DNA of 64,000 nt from Zopfochytrium polystomum (Eukaryota > Chytridiomycota > Chytridiomycetes > Chytridiales > Chytridiaceae): contig JAIVFJ010000008.1 in assembly GCA_025765615.1 (NCBI GenBank), forward strand, positions 578,372 through 642,371, written 5' to 3'. Below, piece by piece: positions 23,330 to 33,349 of this stretch (position 1 is its first letter; every line of letters begins with the position of its first letter). The translations under genes were made by a program, and so were the position numbers. The notes under the pieces are model-generated. The model was not told where the DNA came from. It was given only the letters and a program-made list of their open reading frames with translations, and did not search any database.

Positions 23330-23890
23330 TTCACTTGATTTGATTGATTTTGCCGTCTGTCTGTCTGCATGTCTGTCGGCTGGACCGTCGTCGGGTCGTC
23401 CTCCTTCACGTTGTTCGTCTGCAGACACACATGCAAGCAGGGTGGGGGGACTGCAAATCAAAACGAAAATATGCGTTCAAATTTTTATGTTTCTTATTAC
23501 AGTGTGTTAATTCAAGCTCTTTTGTGGGACTTCCTTCCGCAAGGGAGGGGGAGCCCAGCCCGACTGCGGACTGCGAAAAGGCGAGAGAGATGAGATCGAC
23601 TCAACGGAAAACACAATCGGGAAAAAACTCCCAATGCATTGCGGAAAACTTGAAATATGTTTGCTTTTTTGCCAGCAAAGGGCCGCAGACAGACAGAGGG
23701 TAACCCAGACCAATCCACACTCCGCCGCCGCATGTGGATCGTCAGGACCGAACGCCGACCCAGATGGCTGAGTCTTTTTTAAAAAAAAGTTGAAAAAAGC
23801 GCACGATGTTGCACCTGGCCCGCATCCAAACACTTCGGTGATGCGTTGGTTGGTTGATGGCAGTAGTAGAAAGCAGGGTTGAGATGGAAT
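22564..23890. repeat. Upstream region of the Sfp1-like gene with several microsatellites
   Basis: TATATATATA at about 22707-22716, interrupted (TTG/CTG)n at 22915-22980, (TAG)n at 23020-23075, and (CTGT)n at about 23242-23335. No coding gene is supported. The GC content falls at about 23880, where the transposon island begins. Confidence 0.6.
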
Positions 23891-24950
23891 AATTAAGAGA
23901 AAATGAGCAAAAATAAGAATGAACAAGAAATAAAGTGTGTGAAATGAACAAGAAATAAAATGTGTGGCCTGTGTACTAAGGCCCATTTAGCACAAGGAAC
24001 ACAGGATGGTCTTTTTCTATTTTGATGCAGGGTATCAGTCTTTACAAGTAAGAATAAACATTCAAAAGATATGGGAAGGCTATGCCTTACCACCACACCT
24101 GCGAGTATATTTGTAATCCAGCACCCCAGAGGGGAGCTGGATTAAACTTTATTTTCGCAACTTTTGCATTGCTGATGCAATATTGGTCCTGCAAGATTGA
24201 AAGAGAACCAATCTTTGATCTTCTGCCAACCTTTTTGGAACCCTGAACTCTCCCAGATTGATGACACCCTGTCATACAGAAAACCCTTCACCATGAGGCC
24301 AGCTACAGTTTTCACATGTGACAGAGCCACAAACGTGAGCCCAGTTGTTTGTTCTTTGGAGCCAAAGTCAACATAAGCAGAAGCAAGTGTTTGCCCTTGA
24401 CTCTTGTGAATTGTCATGGCATAGGACACCCTCAAGGGCAACTGTGTAGAAGTTCCTCCATTAGTGCCATCAACTGATATTGGAGATATCCACATATTTC
24501 TCATGTCCCTCAACAACATGGTCCTAAGAGGGAGCAGGAGCTGCTGCATATTGGTCCATTTCAACTACCACAAACAGCAGTATTGCAGCATTGTCTGATC
24601 CAAAAACTATATCTTGGATAGTACCAAGTGCACCATTTGGAAGCCTGACACGCTTCCACATATTTGATGTTAAGGCAACCCTTGCCCCAATGGCAATGTA
24701 AATGAAGTTCTCCAAGTTTTGAAAGTCCTTGAAATCCTTACTTCTTGCATCTTCAGGATTATTGATTGAGTGCAGTTACCCAAACAATTGGAGAGCGAAG
24801 TTGCTGCAGCTGGGCAAGGTTATGCTCCTCAACTGCAGAGCGCCATTAAACAACAGAGTACCTCTGACTGGAGGTATCTTGAGCCAAGTCTCCCACCAAC
24901 AGGATAGAAGGGCCCCCAAATTGTTATGAATCACCCTCTGGAAACCGCTG

Positions 24951-25081
24951 GAACCTTCTAGAACATTCCTTCATGGAACCTTGTGGAACCTTCTGGAACC
25001 TTCTTTGATTTCCTGACTTGTCTTGTTGTCATTGGTATCATTGGTATCATTGTATTACTAATTGCTCTTTCTGGAACTTTC
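24951..25081. promoter_or_regulatory. Cluster of heat-shock-element-like motifs in LTR copy 2
   Basis: GAA/TTC blocks at two-base spacing: 24951-24968 (four units, including TTCTAGAACATTC), 24976-25003 (six units with one TTG), and 25069-25081 (three units). They lie 33-170 bases upstream of the TATA box at 25114, the expected place for HSF sites. Confidence 0.65.
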
Positions 25082-25113
25082 TTTGAGTCTTGACAAGGAA
25101 GGCTCTCAAAATT

Positions 25114-25120
25114 TATAAAA
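25114..25120 (+). promoter_or_regulatory. TATA box of the LTR
   Basis: TATAAAA followed by a G-rich stretch (GGGGGATGGGGGACC). It is conserved in position but mutated in copy 1. Confidence 0.5.
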
Positions 25121-25440
25121 GGGGGATGGGGGACCTGTCCCATCCTGTGAATTATTGTTTTCAACACAATCATCACTCCTCTCAGTTCCATGCCTGCCTT
25201 GTCCTTGCCCTGTTCCTGACACAAATGGCACATCTGGCTTAACAAATGCCTTCCTCAAGCGTGAGTCCATCTTCCCCATGATTTTGCAGCTGACCATTGA
25301 GTATTCATTCACAATGAGCAGCCTCACACTGCAAAAAACCTGCTGAAGATTTCCTAGCTGATTTCCTGAGATCAAGCCACCTCTCTTTGATCCACGTACA
25401 TCAAGCTTCAATAGAGAGTGCAAAGTTGTTCCTTCATGTT

Positions 25441-25728
25441 CAGATTGAGCTTAGGAAGCCAGCTTCCTATGTCAACGGCGGCCTCATCACCACCGCTGAT
25501 GCAACTTACACTAAGTCGGGTAAGCTGAAAGGCCTAATCTGAATCCAACGAAAAGAAAGTTAGGTGAAGATGGCAGTGATTCTAGCTTTGCTTTCCTAGG
25601 CTTCACCAGCAAGGACAATGCGATTAGAATCACACTCAATGGGTTCAGAGAAATGTTGAACCAGGGCAGCTCAAAGCAGCTCCAGGTCAGCTGACTGTTG
25701 TCTGAACCAATGTTGGACCAGGGACTGA
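25441..25728. other. Transposon-island DNA without a supported gene
   Basis: No family-like frame was seen. It lies directly upstream of the truncated helicase, where the missing Walker A region would have been. Confidence 0.4.
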
Positions 25729-25980
25729 TTGATTTGAAATGCCCCTGATGATTTCAAATCATCTTTCCTCTGTGGGAAGACTGGTCACTGCACTTAGACC
25801 TCTGGACAGACTTTGGTTGATTTGAAATGCTCCTGGAGATTTCAAATCATTTTTTCCTCTCTGTGGGGAGACCAGTGCTTGCACACTGGGCTCTACACAG
25901 AGCTTGGTTGATTTTAAATGCTCTGAATATCTCAAATCACCGACCCTCTGTGGGAAGGGGTTTACAACACCTCCCCAGAG
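25729..25980. repeat. Three-copy tandem repeat with hairpin arms
   Basis: Units start at 25729, 25817 and 25908 (88- and 91-base spacing). Each opens with TTGATTTGAAAT (TTGATTTTAAAT in unit 3) and about 15 bases later has the inverted arm ATTTCAAATC or a variant, followed by CTCTGTGGG(A/G)AG. Each unit could form a stem of about 10 bp. Confidence 0.75.
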
Positions 25981-26056
25981 CAAAGTCCTGTCTGAAGCAG
26001 TTTGCAACTTGTTCAGATAAGCAAAACAGGAAAACAGGTCAACCTCCCTGCAGGAG

Positions 26057-26064
26057 TATAAATA
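26057..26064 (+). promoter_or_regulatory. TATA-like box upstream of the gag remnant
   Basis: TATAAATA in a GC-poor context, about 290 bases upstream of the gag-like ATG. It could be the promoter of the element's LTR, whose ends were not identified. Confidence 0.35.
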
Positions 26065-26352
26065 AATTGGGCAGAGTTTTCTTATTGAAAAAAGAGGACT
26101 CTCACTCCAATTTGCCAGTCCCTGTCTAAAACAAGCTCTCTTTACCAACTTGCCCTTAGTCTTGCTATTGTACAAGTTCTCAATTCAAGCCTTGGTTCCT
26201 TGACCGTTCCACCTTCTTGCAACGCCGCCTCCACTCACAACATCACCTTGTACACTGCAAACTTCAACACAAAGCTATCACGCTGTCTACCTTGGTTGGC
26301 TACTTTCAAGTCGTCCAACCTACTCTTGTCGTTCTCAACAAGACCAGCTACC

Positions 26353-26929
26353 ATGTCTTCTTCCAACCTCAAGCTGGTTCGCTTCTACGCCTGCGACCTC
26401 TCGGCCTTGGGACCTCCACAAGTCCACGTACATTTGCCCCTACCTCATGTTGATGGGGCTTGCCCACTTCTTGGACAAGGACGAATACAAGGCCGACTTT
26501 GAGGACTACTGGACGTCGAAGGCGAAAGGCGATCTGGCACCTGTGGAGCCAGCTGCCCCAGAGCGCACCTCACCACAGTACAGTGTCTACCTAGCAGAAA
26601 GGTCTATCTACCAGACGGAGCTACGTGACTACGACAACCAGCGTCACCAGGCGGAGGAACACTGGTCCAAGACTTGCTCCGACAACCAACGCGCTGTAGC
26701 TGCCCTCAATCAACACTTCTGTGAGGAGGATGTGAAGGCTATGGATGGTGAGGGGATTGCGGTCTGCTACAATCGCTTTGAATGGCTCAATTCACACTAC
26801 CAGTGTGAGGACCACACTGGTTCTGAGCAGGAGAAGTGGTTGTCAATTTTCCACAGTCTTGCTAAGCCAACCCACAGAAGGCAAAGTATGAGATCCTCTA
26901 CATCTCTGAAGGCTCATCCCATAGTCTAG
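26353..26929 (+). pseudogene. Copia-type Gag-like ORF, frameshifted
   Basis: An ATG at 26353 opens a frame that needs a one-base shift near 26405-26415 to join the 160-residue frame from 26447. The end has the copia Gag (UBN2-like) pattern: a helix beginning NQRAVAALNQHF, a short acidic D-V-K-A-M-D stretch, then FEWLNSHYQ where W..L...Y is expected. The middle is rich in charged and Gln residues. No zinc knuckle, integrase or reverse transcriptase follows, so this is a 5' remnant. The assignment rests on pattern only. Confidence 0.45.
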
Positions 26930-27304
26930 TGGATATGTAGGGAAAGGACAACTCATCAATGATGGGGAACTCCTGGTGTTGGTGTTAATACTACTCTCTA
27001 TGTATGCTCTGAAAGCACAGATATACCAATCAATAACTGTCATGAGTCATTGCTGACTCATGAGTGCCATAACAGCCATGGACAAACATACAGAGACAAG
27101 TCTCCACATGAATGAATCATGGGTGCCATGGGCATGAGATGACAGGGTTAAGCCCTGGAGCACCCATACAGGACGGAATGGTATCCGACATACCAACTTG
27201 ATGTGGAAGATGAGACAGCCTTGACTTGAAGAGGGAAGAACCTGATGGTGAAGTTGTGCTCAAAAGAGGGGTGCAATGGCAGATTACTGTAAGTAACAAA
27301 GAAA
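26930..27304. other. Transposon-island DNA, nothing recognised
   Basis: No coding frame or repeat structure beyond low-complexity TGAGT/CATGAG words near 27040-27130. Confidence 0.4.
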
Positions 27305-27520
27305 GCTTGGCCCACTTTGCACTAGCCTCTATAAGTTCTCATCTCAGTAGACCCAACCCAACTTGGTTTTCACACACTCTTGCTTTGGGAAGGGGGCACT
27401 CACACAGCTTGGCTTACTCTGGACTTGCATGGGGGAATGGTACCTCTACTTGCTTGGTCTGGGGGCTCTGGCCAAAGAGGACTTCTAATCCACCCTGCTT
27501 GGCCTACTCTGCACTTGCCA
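27305..27520. repeat. Degenerate tandem repeat, CTTGGCYYACT-type
   Basis: The motif GCTTGGCNNACTNTG-ACTTGC occurs at about 27305, 27407 and 27497, with weaker copies between. Spacing is about 90-100 bases. Confidence 0.5.
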
Positions 27521-27993
27521 GGTGTAAACAGTCTACTCTGAGTGAGTGAGTGAAGGAGTGAATGAAGTGGAGATGTGTGTTTGTGGGTGGTCCTTCTCCC
27601 CAACTTGGAGAGAAAGAGAAAAAAACTCTGTTATGAATAATTGATACATGATGATGATATGCACGCTGTAATAGTTGCTAGGCAAGTGTGATGATATTTC
27701 TCCATGCTGAATTTGGAGGTGATCTTGGGGACGGTGATGGTGGTGGGAGCTGCAGATTGGGTGGTGGTGGCCGCAGGATGAGGCTGTTTTGACAAGGCGT
27801 CTGAACACACTGTACACTTCACGGAGTTTGTCAGGAAGAGGGCTGTCTTTGTAGGAGGGACTGGTGAGGCAGAGCTGAAGCATTGATTTAACATTTCGAA
27901 TCAGTCTTGGGAAAAATGTTGATTCATTTTTGGGGAAGAGCTCCAGACAGTGGGTGCTGTCTTCAAAGCGTCTGATGTCCAGCCCTGTCCTGC
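27521..27993. other. Gene-free stretch
   Basis: No supported gene; GATGATGAT-like and GGTGGTGG words only. Confidence 0.4.
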
Positions 27994-28261
27994 CTAAGGT
28001 TTCAAATCGACACGTTATGACAACATTTGGCCTCCTATTGTTATCATGTCATGTATCCCATTTGGAAAATTCCTGTGTGCTGTTATTGGGGTTTGGGTTT
28101 GATTCCCGCTATCACTAATTACATGTCATCCGACGTCATTGATATGCGATAAATCTCGCGATACCACGGAAAACGATTTTTTGCCGCCTATCGTTGTCGG
28201 ATTATCACGACATGAATATCGCGATATTTATCGTATATCAGGTGTCGATTTGAAACCTTAG
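27994..28261. mobile_element. MITE with perfect 20-bp terminal inverted repeats
   Basis: CTAAGGTTTCAAATCGACAC at 27994-28013 is the exact reverse complement of 28242-28261, giving a 268-bp element. It has no coding capacity and is AT-rich, with internal TCGCGA-centred palindromes. The target duplication is ambiguous: a TA at each end fits a Tc1/mariner-type element (TA|AGG...CCT|TA), while the outer flanks share only TCCT. It lies at the boundary of the transposon island. Confidence 0.75.
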
Positions 28262-28590
28262 TCCTCGTGCCCGCCGAATCCACACTGCCAGTTTTCCAAG
28301 ACTTATTCGAAATGTTATGTCAATGCTTTTGCTGTGCGCGAATCGACACTCGGATTCCGTCGAAGATGGCGGAGAAAAAGGGGTACCCAACCCCCCGTCC
28401 GTGCCACGACTGCAAGCTCAGATCATACGTACGTGAGGTAACGCGCACGGTTCGGATACGTTCCACGTGACTTGTCAACACCACAAGAACAGAATAGAAA
28501 GAAAGGAAGAAAGAAAGAAAGAAAGCAAGCCTGGACTGCAGGCACACACTCACACTCACACAAACACACCCACACACGCACACCCCTCCG

Positions 28591-29195
28591 ATGAAGGCCG
28601 CGTCGGTCGCCGATCCGCGCTTCGCCCCGAGCAAGCTGCTCTCGGCCAGACTGAACGCGGGCAAGGAGAAGCGGACGACGGCGACGACGACGACGACGAC
28701 GAAGGCAACGACCAGGGCGACAAAGACGCCGAAAAACACGCGCACGAACGACGCAAAGGCATCGGCCGCGCTGCTGCAACGCCGCCGACCGCAGCAGCGC
28801 CCGCATGGCCAACCCCAGCGCGTCGACGACGACGACGCCGGCGACGACGGCGATGGCTACGGCGATCACTACGGCAACGACGGCGACGACGACGACGTCC
28901 GATTTGCCCGTGCTGGCGGCTTTGGCGGTGGCGACGATGACGATCTTGACGACGACGACGGCGATGAAGAAGACGTAGAAGAGGAAGATGAGGAGGAGGA
29001 GGAGGAGGAGGACGCGGTGCGGAGGGCGGTGAACGACGGGGAGAAGAAGGATGCGGAGGACGACGCGGACGACGACGACCTCGAGGACGACTTTTTCGAG
29101 CGGGGGAGCGATTCTGACGGTTTCGACCTTGACCTGGACGAGAACGACGTTCCAGGACACGACCGAAAGCGCAACGGCGCAATGAGCGACGAGCA

Positions 29196-29226
<31 letters not shown>

Positions 29227-30186
29227 GACAACGGCGACGATGGCGACGACGACGGCGACGGCGACGACAACGGGAACGACGAGAACGAGGAGGACGAGGA
29301 CAAGGATCAAGAAGAGGACGATGTCGATTTAGGCGAGGAGGAGGACAAGGGAGACCCTTCCTCCTCTTCCTCTTCCCGCCGGCCGACTGGCCCGCTCGAC
29401 TCTCTCCTCCGCAAGTCCCGCGCCGCAGACGCCGGCTCCGATGACCCTTTGGCGACGACGCAACTCTCCGCGGCCGCCCCCAACGCCGCCGCCGCCGCTG
29501 CCAACGGGAAAAAGGACAACACGGGCGTCATCTACATCTCGCGCATCCCGCCGCTCCTCGACCTCTCCAAGCTGCGTCACCTCCTCGCGCCGCACGCGGG
29601 CGGCCCGCAGCACATCCTCCGCGTCTACCTGGTCCCCGAAGACCCGCAAAAAAAGCGCGCCTCCCGCAGCGGCGGCCGGCGCCACAAAAGCAGCAGCCGC
29701 CGTCACCGCATACGCTTCGTCGAGGGCTGGATCGAAATCGACTCGCGCCGCCTCGCCCGCCACTTGGCCGAGGCCCTCCACAACACCCCCATGGAAAGGA
29801 AGCGCGGGGGCTCCCGCTTCCACGACGACCTCTGGTCCCTGCGGTACCTCCCGCGCTTCCGATGGGCGCACCTGAACGAGCAGTTTCAGATCGAGCGCAA
29901 GGTTCGCGCCGCGAGGGTGCGCGCTGAGGTGGCGGCCGTGAAGAGGGAGAACGAAGAGTATTTGAGGAGCGTCAAGAAGGCAAAGATGCTGGACGGCATC
30001 GCCGAAAGGAAGGACAAGTCAAAGGCCGCGAGCGGCGGCGGGCGAGGCGGGTTTGAGCTGCGCGTCACGCGAGAATACCGCCAGCGGCCGGCGAAAAACT
30101 CGGCTGCCGGCGAAGGCGTAGGCGCCAACGCGGTACCTGTGCGTCCAATGAGGGCAGCGATCCTCTCCAAGATTTTTGGTCAATAA
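28591..30186 (+). CDS. ESF2: Esf2/ABT1 pre-rRNA processing protein
   Basis: Nucleolar RNA-binding protein of the small-subunit processome; yeast Esf2 stimulates Dbp8 and is needed for 18S rRNA maturation. A single 531-residue frame with no intron. Residues 1-300 are disordered and extremely acidic (Asp runs over 8 long). The conserved part starts near residue 308 with GVIYISRIPPLLDLSKLR (RNP2-like). It continues through EGWIEIDSRRLA, then YHDD-like FHDDLWSLRYLPRFRW and HLNEQFQIERKVR, the hallmark of the family. A basic coiled tail ends the protein. The acidic region is encoded by (GAC)n/(GAG)n-like DNA. The start is the first ATG after a CA-rich leader. It ends 390 bases from the convergent eS7 gene. 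Confidence 0.93.
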
Positions 30187-30576
30187 AGATTTCCACACTA
30201 TGTAAAAGTGATAACTGAAACCCGAATGGCCCCAGCGAGTGTTCCTGCTGTGTGTGTTGGGTACGCGAATAGTGGAGGCGCAGACCGGGCGGTTGGTGTC
30301 GCAACACATCACGGCGTGGCCGCCGCAGGCAGCAGGGGGCACCAACAACAACGCAACCCTCCAAACAAACACACATGCATGGGCTGAGAATCTAAAGCAC
30401 ACGCGAGCTTTATTCGTCGGCAAGCGAGATGCCTCGTCCCAGTAAAGCAAGCATTTGCGGCATTAACAACCGCAGGAATGAAAACCACCACCGCCCCATG
30501 CGCCCATCACCGCCTCCCGTTGCCCGCGACACATACCGCTCATCAGCCAGCCCACATTAACAAATCCATGCACAGT
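30187..30576. other. Convergent 3' region between Esf2 and eS7
   Basis: No gene. AATAAAG occurs two bases after the Esf2 stop (about 30183) and could serve as a polyadenylation signal. Confidence 0.5.
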
Positions 30577-31237
30577 TTACTCTTGGGCAGACTGGGCAAT
30601 GGGGAACTCGAATGTAACGTCCTTGCCAGTGAGCCTCTTGTAGGTAGCGGAAAAAGTGTCAAGCTTGTACTCCAGCGAAGTGTGGTCCTTGCGGTCAAGG
30701 AAACTACAAGGGCGAAAGTGTTAGACTCAACGCGCGATAAATGCAACGGCGGAAAGGAGAGGGGACCAATGCTTACACTTTGATCAGCTTCGAGCCGTCA
30801 ACCTTGACCTTGGTCCTCTTGCCAACGATCTCGGTGGGGTAGACAAGATCCTCCAGGAGCTTCTCGTGCACGCTGGTGAGGGTGCGGGACCTTGGCCGCA
30901 TCTGCTTCACACGGGCGCCACGGGCGGGCTTCTTCACGATGCGCCGCTGGGCGACAAAGACGACGTGCCTGTCCGAGAACTTCTTCTCCAGCTCACGGAC
31001 CAGACGGCTCTGGACCTTGTGGAACTGCTTGAGGGCGGGGACGGGGACGAAGATGATGATGGCCTTCTTTCCATGGCCGACGTCGATCTCCTTCGCCGCG
31101 GCGAACTGAAGACCGCGAAGATCCGCCTTCAGCTCCGGGGAGTTCTGCTCGAGGTCGTAGATGTTCTGAGCGACCTGGAGTTCGAGGTCGTCGGGTTCCT
31201 GGCCGATGGGCTTAACGATCTTGTTGCGGACGCTCAT
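30577..31237 (-). CDS. RPS7: 40S ribosomal protein eS7
   Basis: Structural protein of the small ribosomal subunit. Exons 30777-31237 and 30577-30703 with a 73-nt GTAAGC...TTGTAG intron give 195 residues, the usual length. The N-terminal KIVKP segment, the central [34 protein letters not shown] and the [22 protein letters not shown] block are all present. The second exon gives [33 protein letters not shown] sequence and the QSAQE end. No frame errors. A TGGGA-type repeat lies about 320 bases upstream of the start. Confidence 0.97.
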
Positions 31238-31556
31238 GATTGTTCCGGAAGAAGCCTTTCATCAACAGGACGATCGACGGGGGAATGATCGAGGTTAGAG
31301 CCAGCCGCCAGAAAACCATTCAACTCCACACAATCGAGAAAGGCAAATGCTGTCGTTACGCTCCAAAGGAACAAGCAGCTCCTGGGGAAAGTCACGAGGG
31401 AACGCGAGCAGATCCCCCAAGTGCAAAGCATCTCATGGAGTGAACTGCATCCGTCTCGTCTCTCTGGTGGTAAGGCGATCGGGAGAATAGGTTGCGGTCG
31501 CGAGTGGAGATGGGGAGGGAAATGGGCAGATGAAGGTGGGCGGGACAGGTAGCGAT

Positions 31557-31612
31557 GGGACGGGTGGGATGGGATGGGATGGGATGGGACGGGACGGGAC
31601 GGGGCAAGGGTA
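31557..31612. repeat. GGGAT/GGGAC pentamer repeat upstream of eS7
   Basis: Ten or so tandem GGGAT, GGGAC and GGGGC units. They lie upstream of eS7 (minus strand, where they read as CCCAT/CCCGT) and could be part of its promoter region or simple sequence. Confidence 0.7.
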
Positions 31613-32027
31613 ACAGGTCACTGGCCCTCATTCAGACGCCACGCACCTTGTGTGATTGACGGCGAAAAAGAAGGATTTTCTTGCTGGTTTGGGGAGCTGC
31701 TTTGAAAATTGAAAGCGCTTTCCACAAAGAAAAAATAAGAAAACGAAAAAAAAAAAAATTAAAAATGTACAGCGACCACCAACGCTGAACCCGTTGGGTT
31801 CAAATCCTTTGCTATAATCGCACGACGCAAGCAGCCAACAAGAATAAAGTAAGATCTTCTGTGGCTCTTTATTTTCACACACGCACACACTCACACACAC
31901 ACACATCCCCACCCAACTGCTTGCGGCCCTGCAAATGCACACAACGTTTGCACTGTGAATTTAAGGAGAACAATACGATAATAGTGACGAAAGATTGCTG
32001 CCCTTGCTGCTGCTGCTGCTTTTCGGC
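31613..32027. other. Intergenic between eS7 and the CCCH gene
   Basis: A-rich tract near 31747-31766 and a short (CA)n near 31877-31906. No gene. Confidence 0.5.
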
Positions 32028-33285
32028 TCAAAACATGCTCGAAGCCTCGCGCTTTCGCTGACCAAACGGCGTCCCCCCAAAGAGCCCCGACCAGAACGCG
32101 CCCACTCCCGGCCCTCCTCGACCAGCCAGCAGCTGCCCCGTCCCGAACCCCCCGTCAACACCTGGACCCGCTCCACCGCCGCCGGCGGAACCTCCTCCTC
32201 CCCCGAGTCCTCCCACGCCCCCACCACCACCACCTCCTCGTCCGACCCCACCGCCCGCAACAAATCCCGCGCCCGACACTTCAAACACGCCGCCCGTCGT
32301 CCCCGCTCGCGTCCGTCGTCCCCGCAGCTCGTCCTCGCTGTGCGCAAACGTGCACTGGTCCCCGTACTTGCACCGCCCCGTGCCCGAGTAGAACCGGCAC
32401 AGCTCCGACTTGAACCTCGTCGGGAGGAGGACGGGCGGCGCACCGCCGCCTCCGACGGGGAAGAGGAGACCCGACGCCGCCGCCCCAACACCGCCGGCGG
32501 CGCCGCCGCCGCCGCCGCCGCCGCCGCTTTTGCCGACGTCCGCTCCTTCCTGCGCTGCCGCGCTCCTCGCTTCTGCTCCCCCGCCGCTGACGCCGCTGCA
32601 GCCCCCACCGGTACTGCCGAACCTCCCCCTGTCCCCGGACACCGACGACGAAGACGACGTCGCCGGCGCCGCCGGCGCCTGCAGCGCCTCCCGCAGCTCG
32701 CCGACGCCGTGCGCGAACCAGCACCGCTCCGGGTCCTGCCGGAAGCACCGCCCCGTCGCCATGAACGCCCGGCAGATCACCGTCTTGTACGGCGGCAGCA
32801 CGTTGCTGCCTTTTGCGCCCGACAGCCGCGGCGGAAGAAGCGTCGTCGTCGACGACGACGCGCCGGCCACTGCCGCTGGAGGTGCGGCGGGCTGCGCCGG
32901 CGGTGCGAGGTACGGCCCGGCCGCCGCAGTCGCCGGCGGAGACGGCAAATTCGAAGAATTCGATGCCGAAACCGACGACACGCGCAGTTCTGCCGCGCCC
33001 GCGGCTGTCGTCGTCGTCGACGAGCGAGCTGGCGGTGGCGGCGGCGGCGGCGTGGACCATGGCGATGGCGTCAGGGACGGCAGGTGCGGGTGCGTGAGCG
33101 ACCGCGACCGCTGCTGCTGCGGCGGCTGCATCAGCTCGACCGGCGGCGGCAGCGCCGCCCCCGAGAGCCCTCGCACGCGCGAGGAGGGCTCTCCGTCTAC
33201 AAGACCGCCGGAAGGTACCCCCGAGAGCGGCGGCAGACCGAATTGAGACGTTTGGCGCGGTTGGAAAACGGGAGACGGCCCTGCT

Positions 33286-33349
<64 letters not shown>

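Larger units (their letters stand above)
24922..25221 (+). mobile_element. Solo LTR, copy 2, inserted in the helicase remnant
   Basis: A 300-bp element begins TGTTATGAATCACC and ends GTTCCTGACA. It is flanked by a perfect 5-bp duplication, CAAAT (24917-24921 and 25222-25226). Removing it and one CAAAT rejoins the helicase reading, which proves insertion. It matches the element at 1267-1550 along its length. A TATAAAA at 25114-25120 suggests transcription on the plus strand. Confidence 0.9.
24142..25440 (-). pseudogene. PIF1-type helicase remnant, split by an LTR
   Basis: Minus-strand pieces match PIF1-family helicases of transposons. A segment around 25425-25235 has LHSLLKL and a Walker-B-like LLIVNEYSMVS. 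After an interruption the frame resumes at 24921 with an LLVGD-like and IPPVRGT segment (the QLPPV motif). The C-terminal part has GARVALTSNMWKRV and the signature YAMTIHKSQGQTL followed by VALSHVK. Walker A is missing (5' truncation), a middle portion is deleted, and at least two frameshifts and one stop are present. The 300-bp interruption is the solo LTR at 24922-25221. A Helitron origin is possible because Helitrons carry this helicase type, but no Rep domain or Helitron ends were found. Confidence 0.85.

Noticed and set aside
23242..23335. CRISPR-like or structured repeat array
   Set aside because: A simple (CTGT)n microsatellite with no spacers.
24922..25221. Treating the 300-bp repeat as a MITE
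   Set aside because: It has only TG...CA ends, no longer inverted repeat, a TATA box and 5-bp target duplications, which fit an LTR.
24142..25440. Calling the helicase relic a Helitron
   Set aside because: No Rep/HUH domain, TC start or CTRR-hairpin end was found, so only a PIF1-type helicase is claimed.
28423..29310. 295-residue Val-rich minus-strand frame
   Set aside because: Antisense reading of the (GAC)n-type DNA that codes the acidic region of Esf2.
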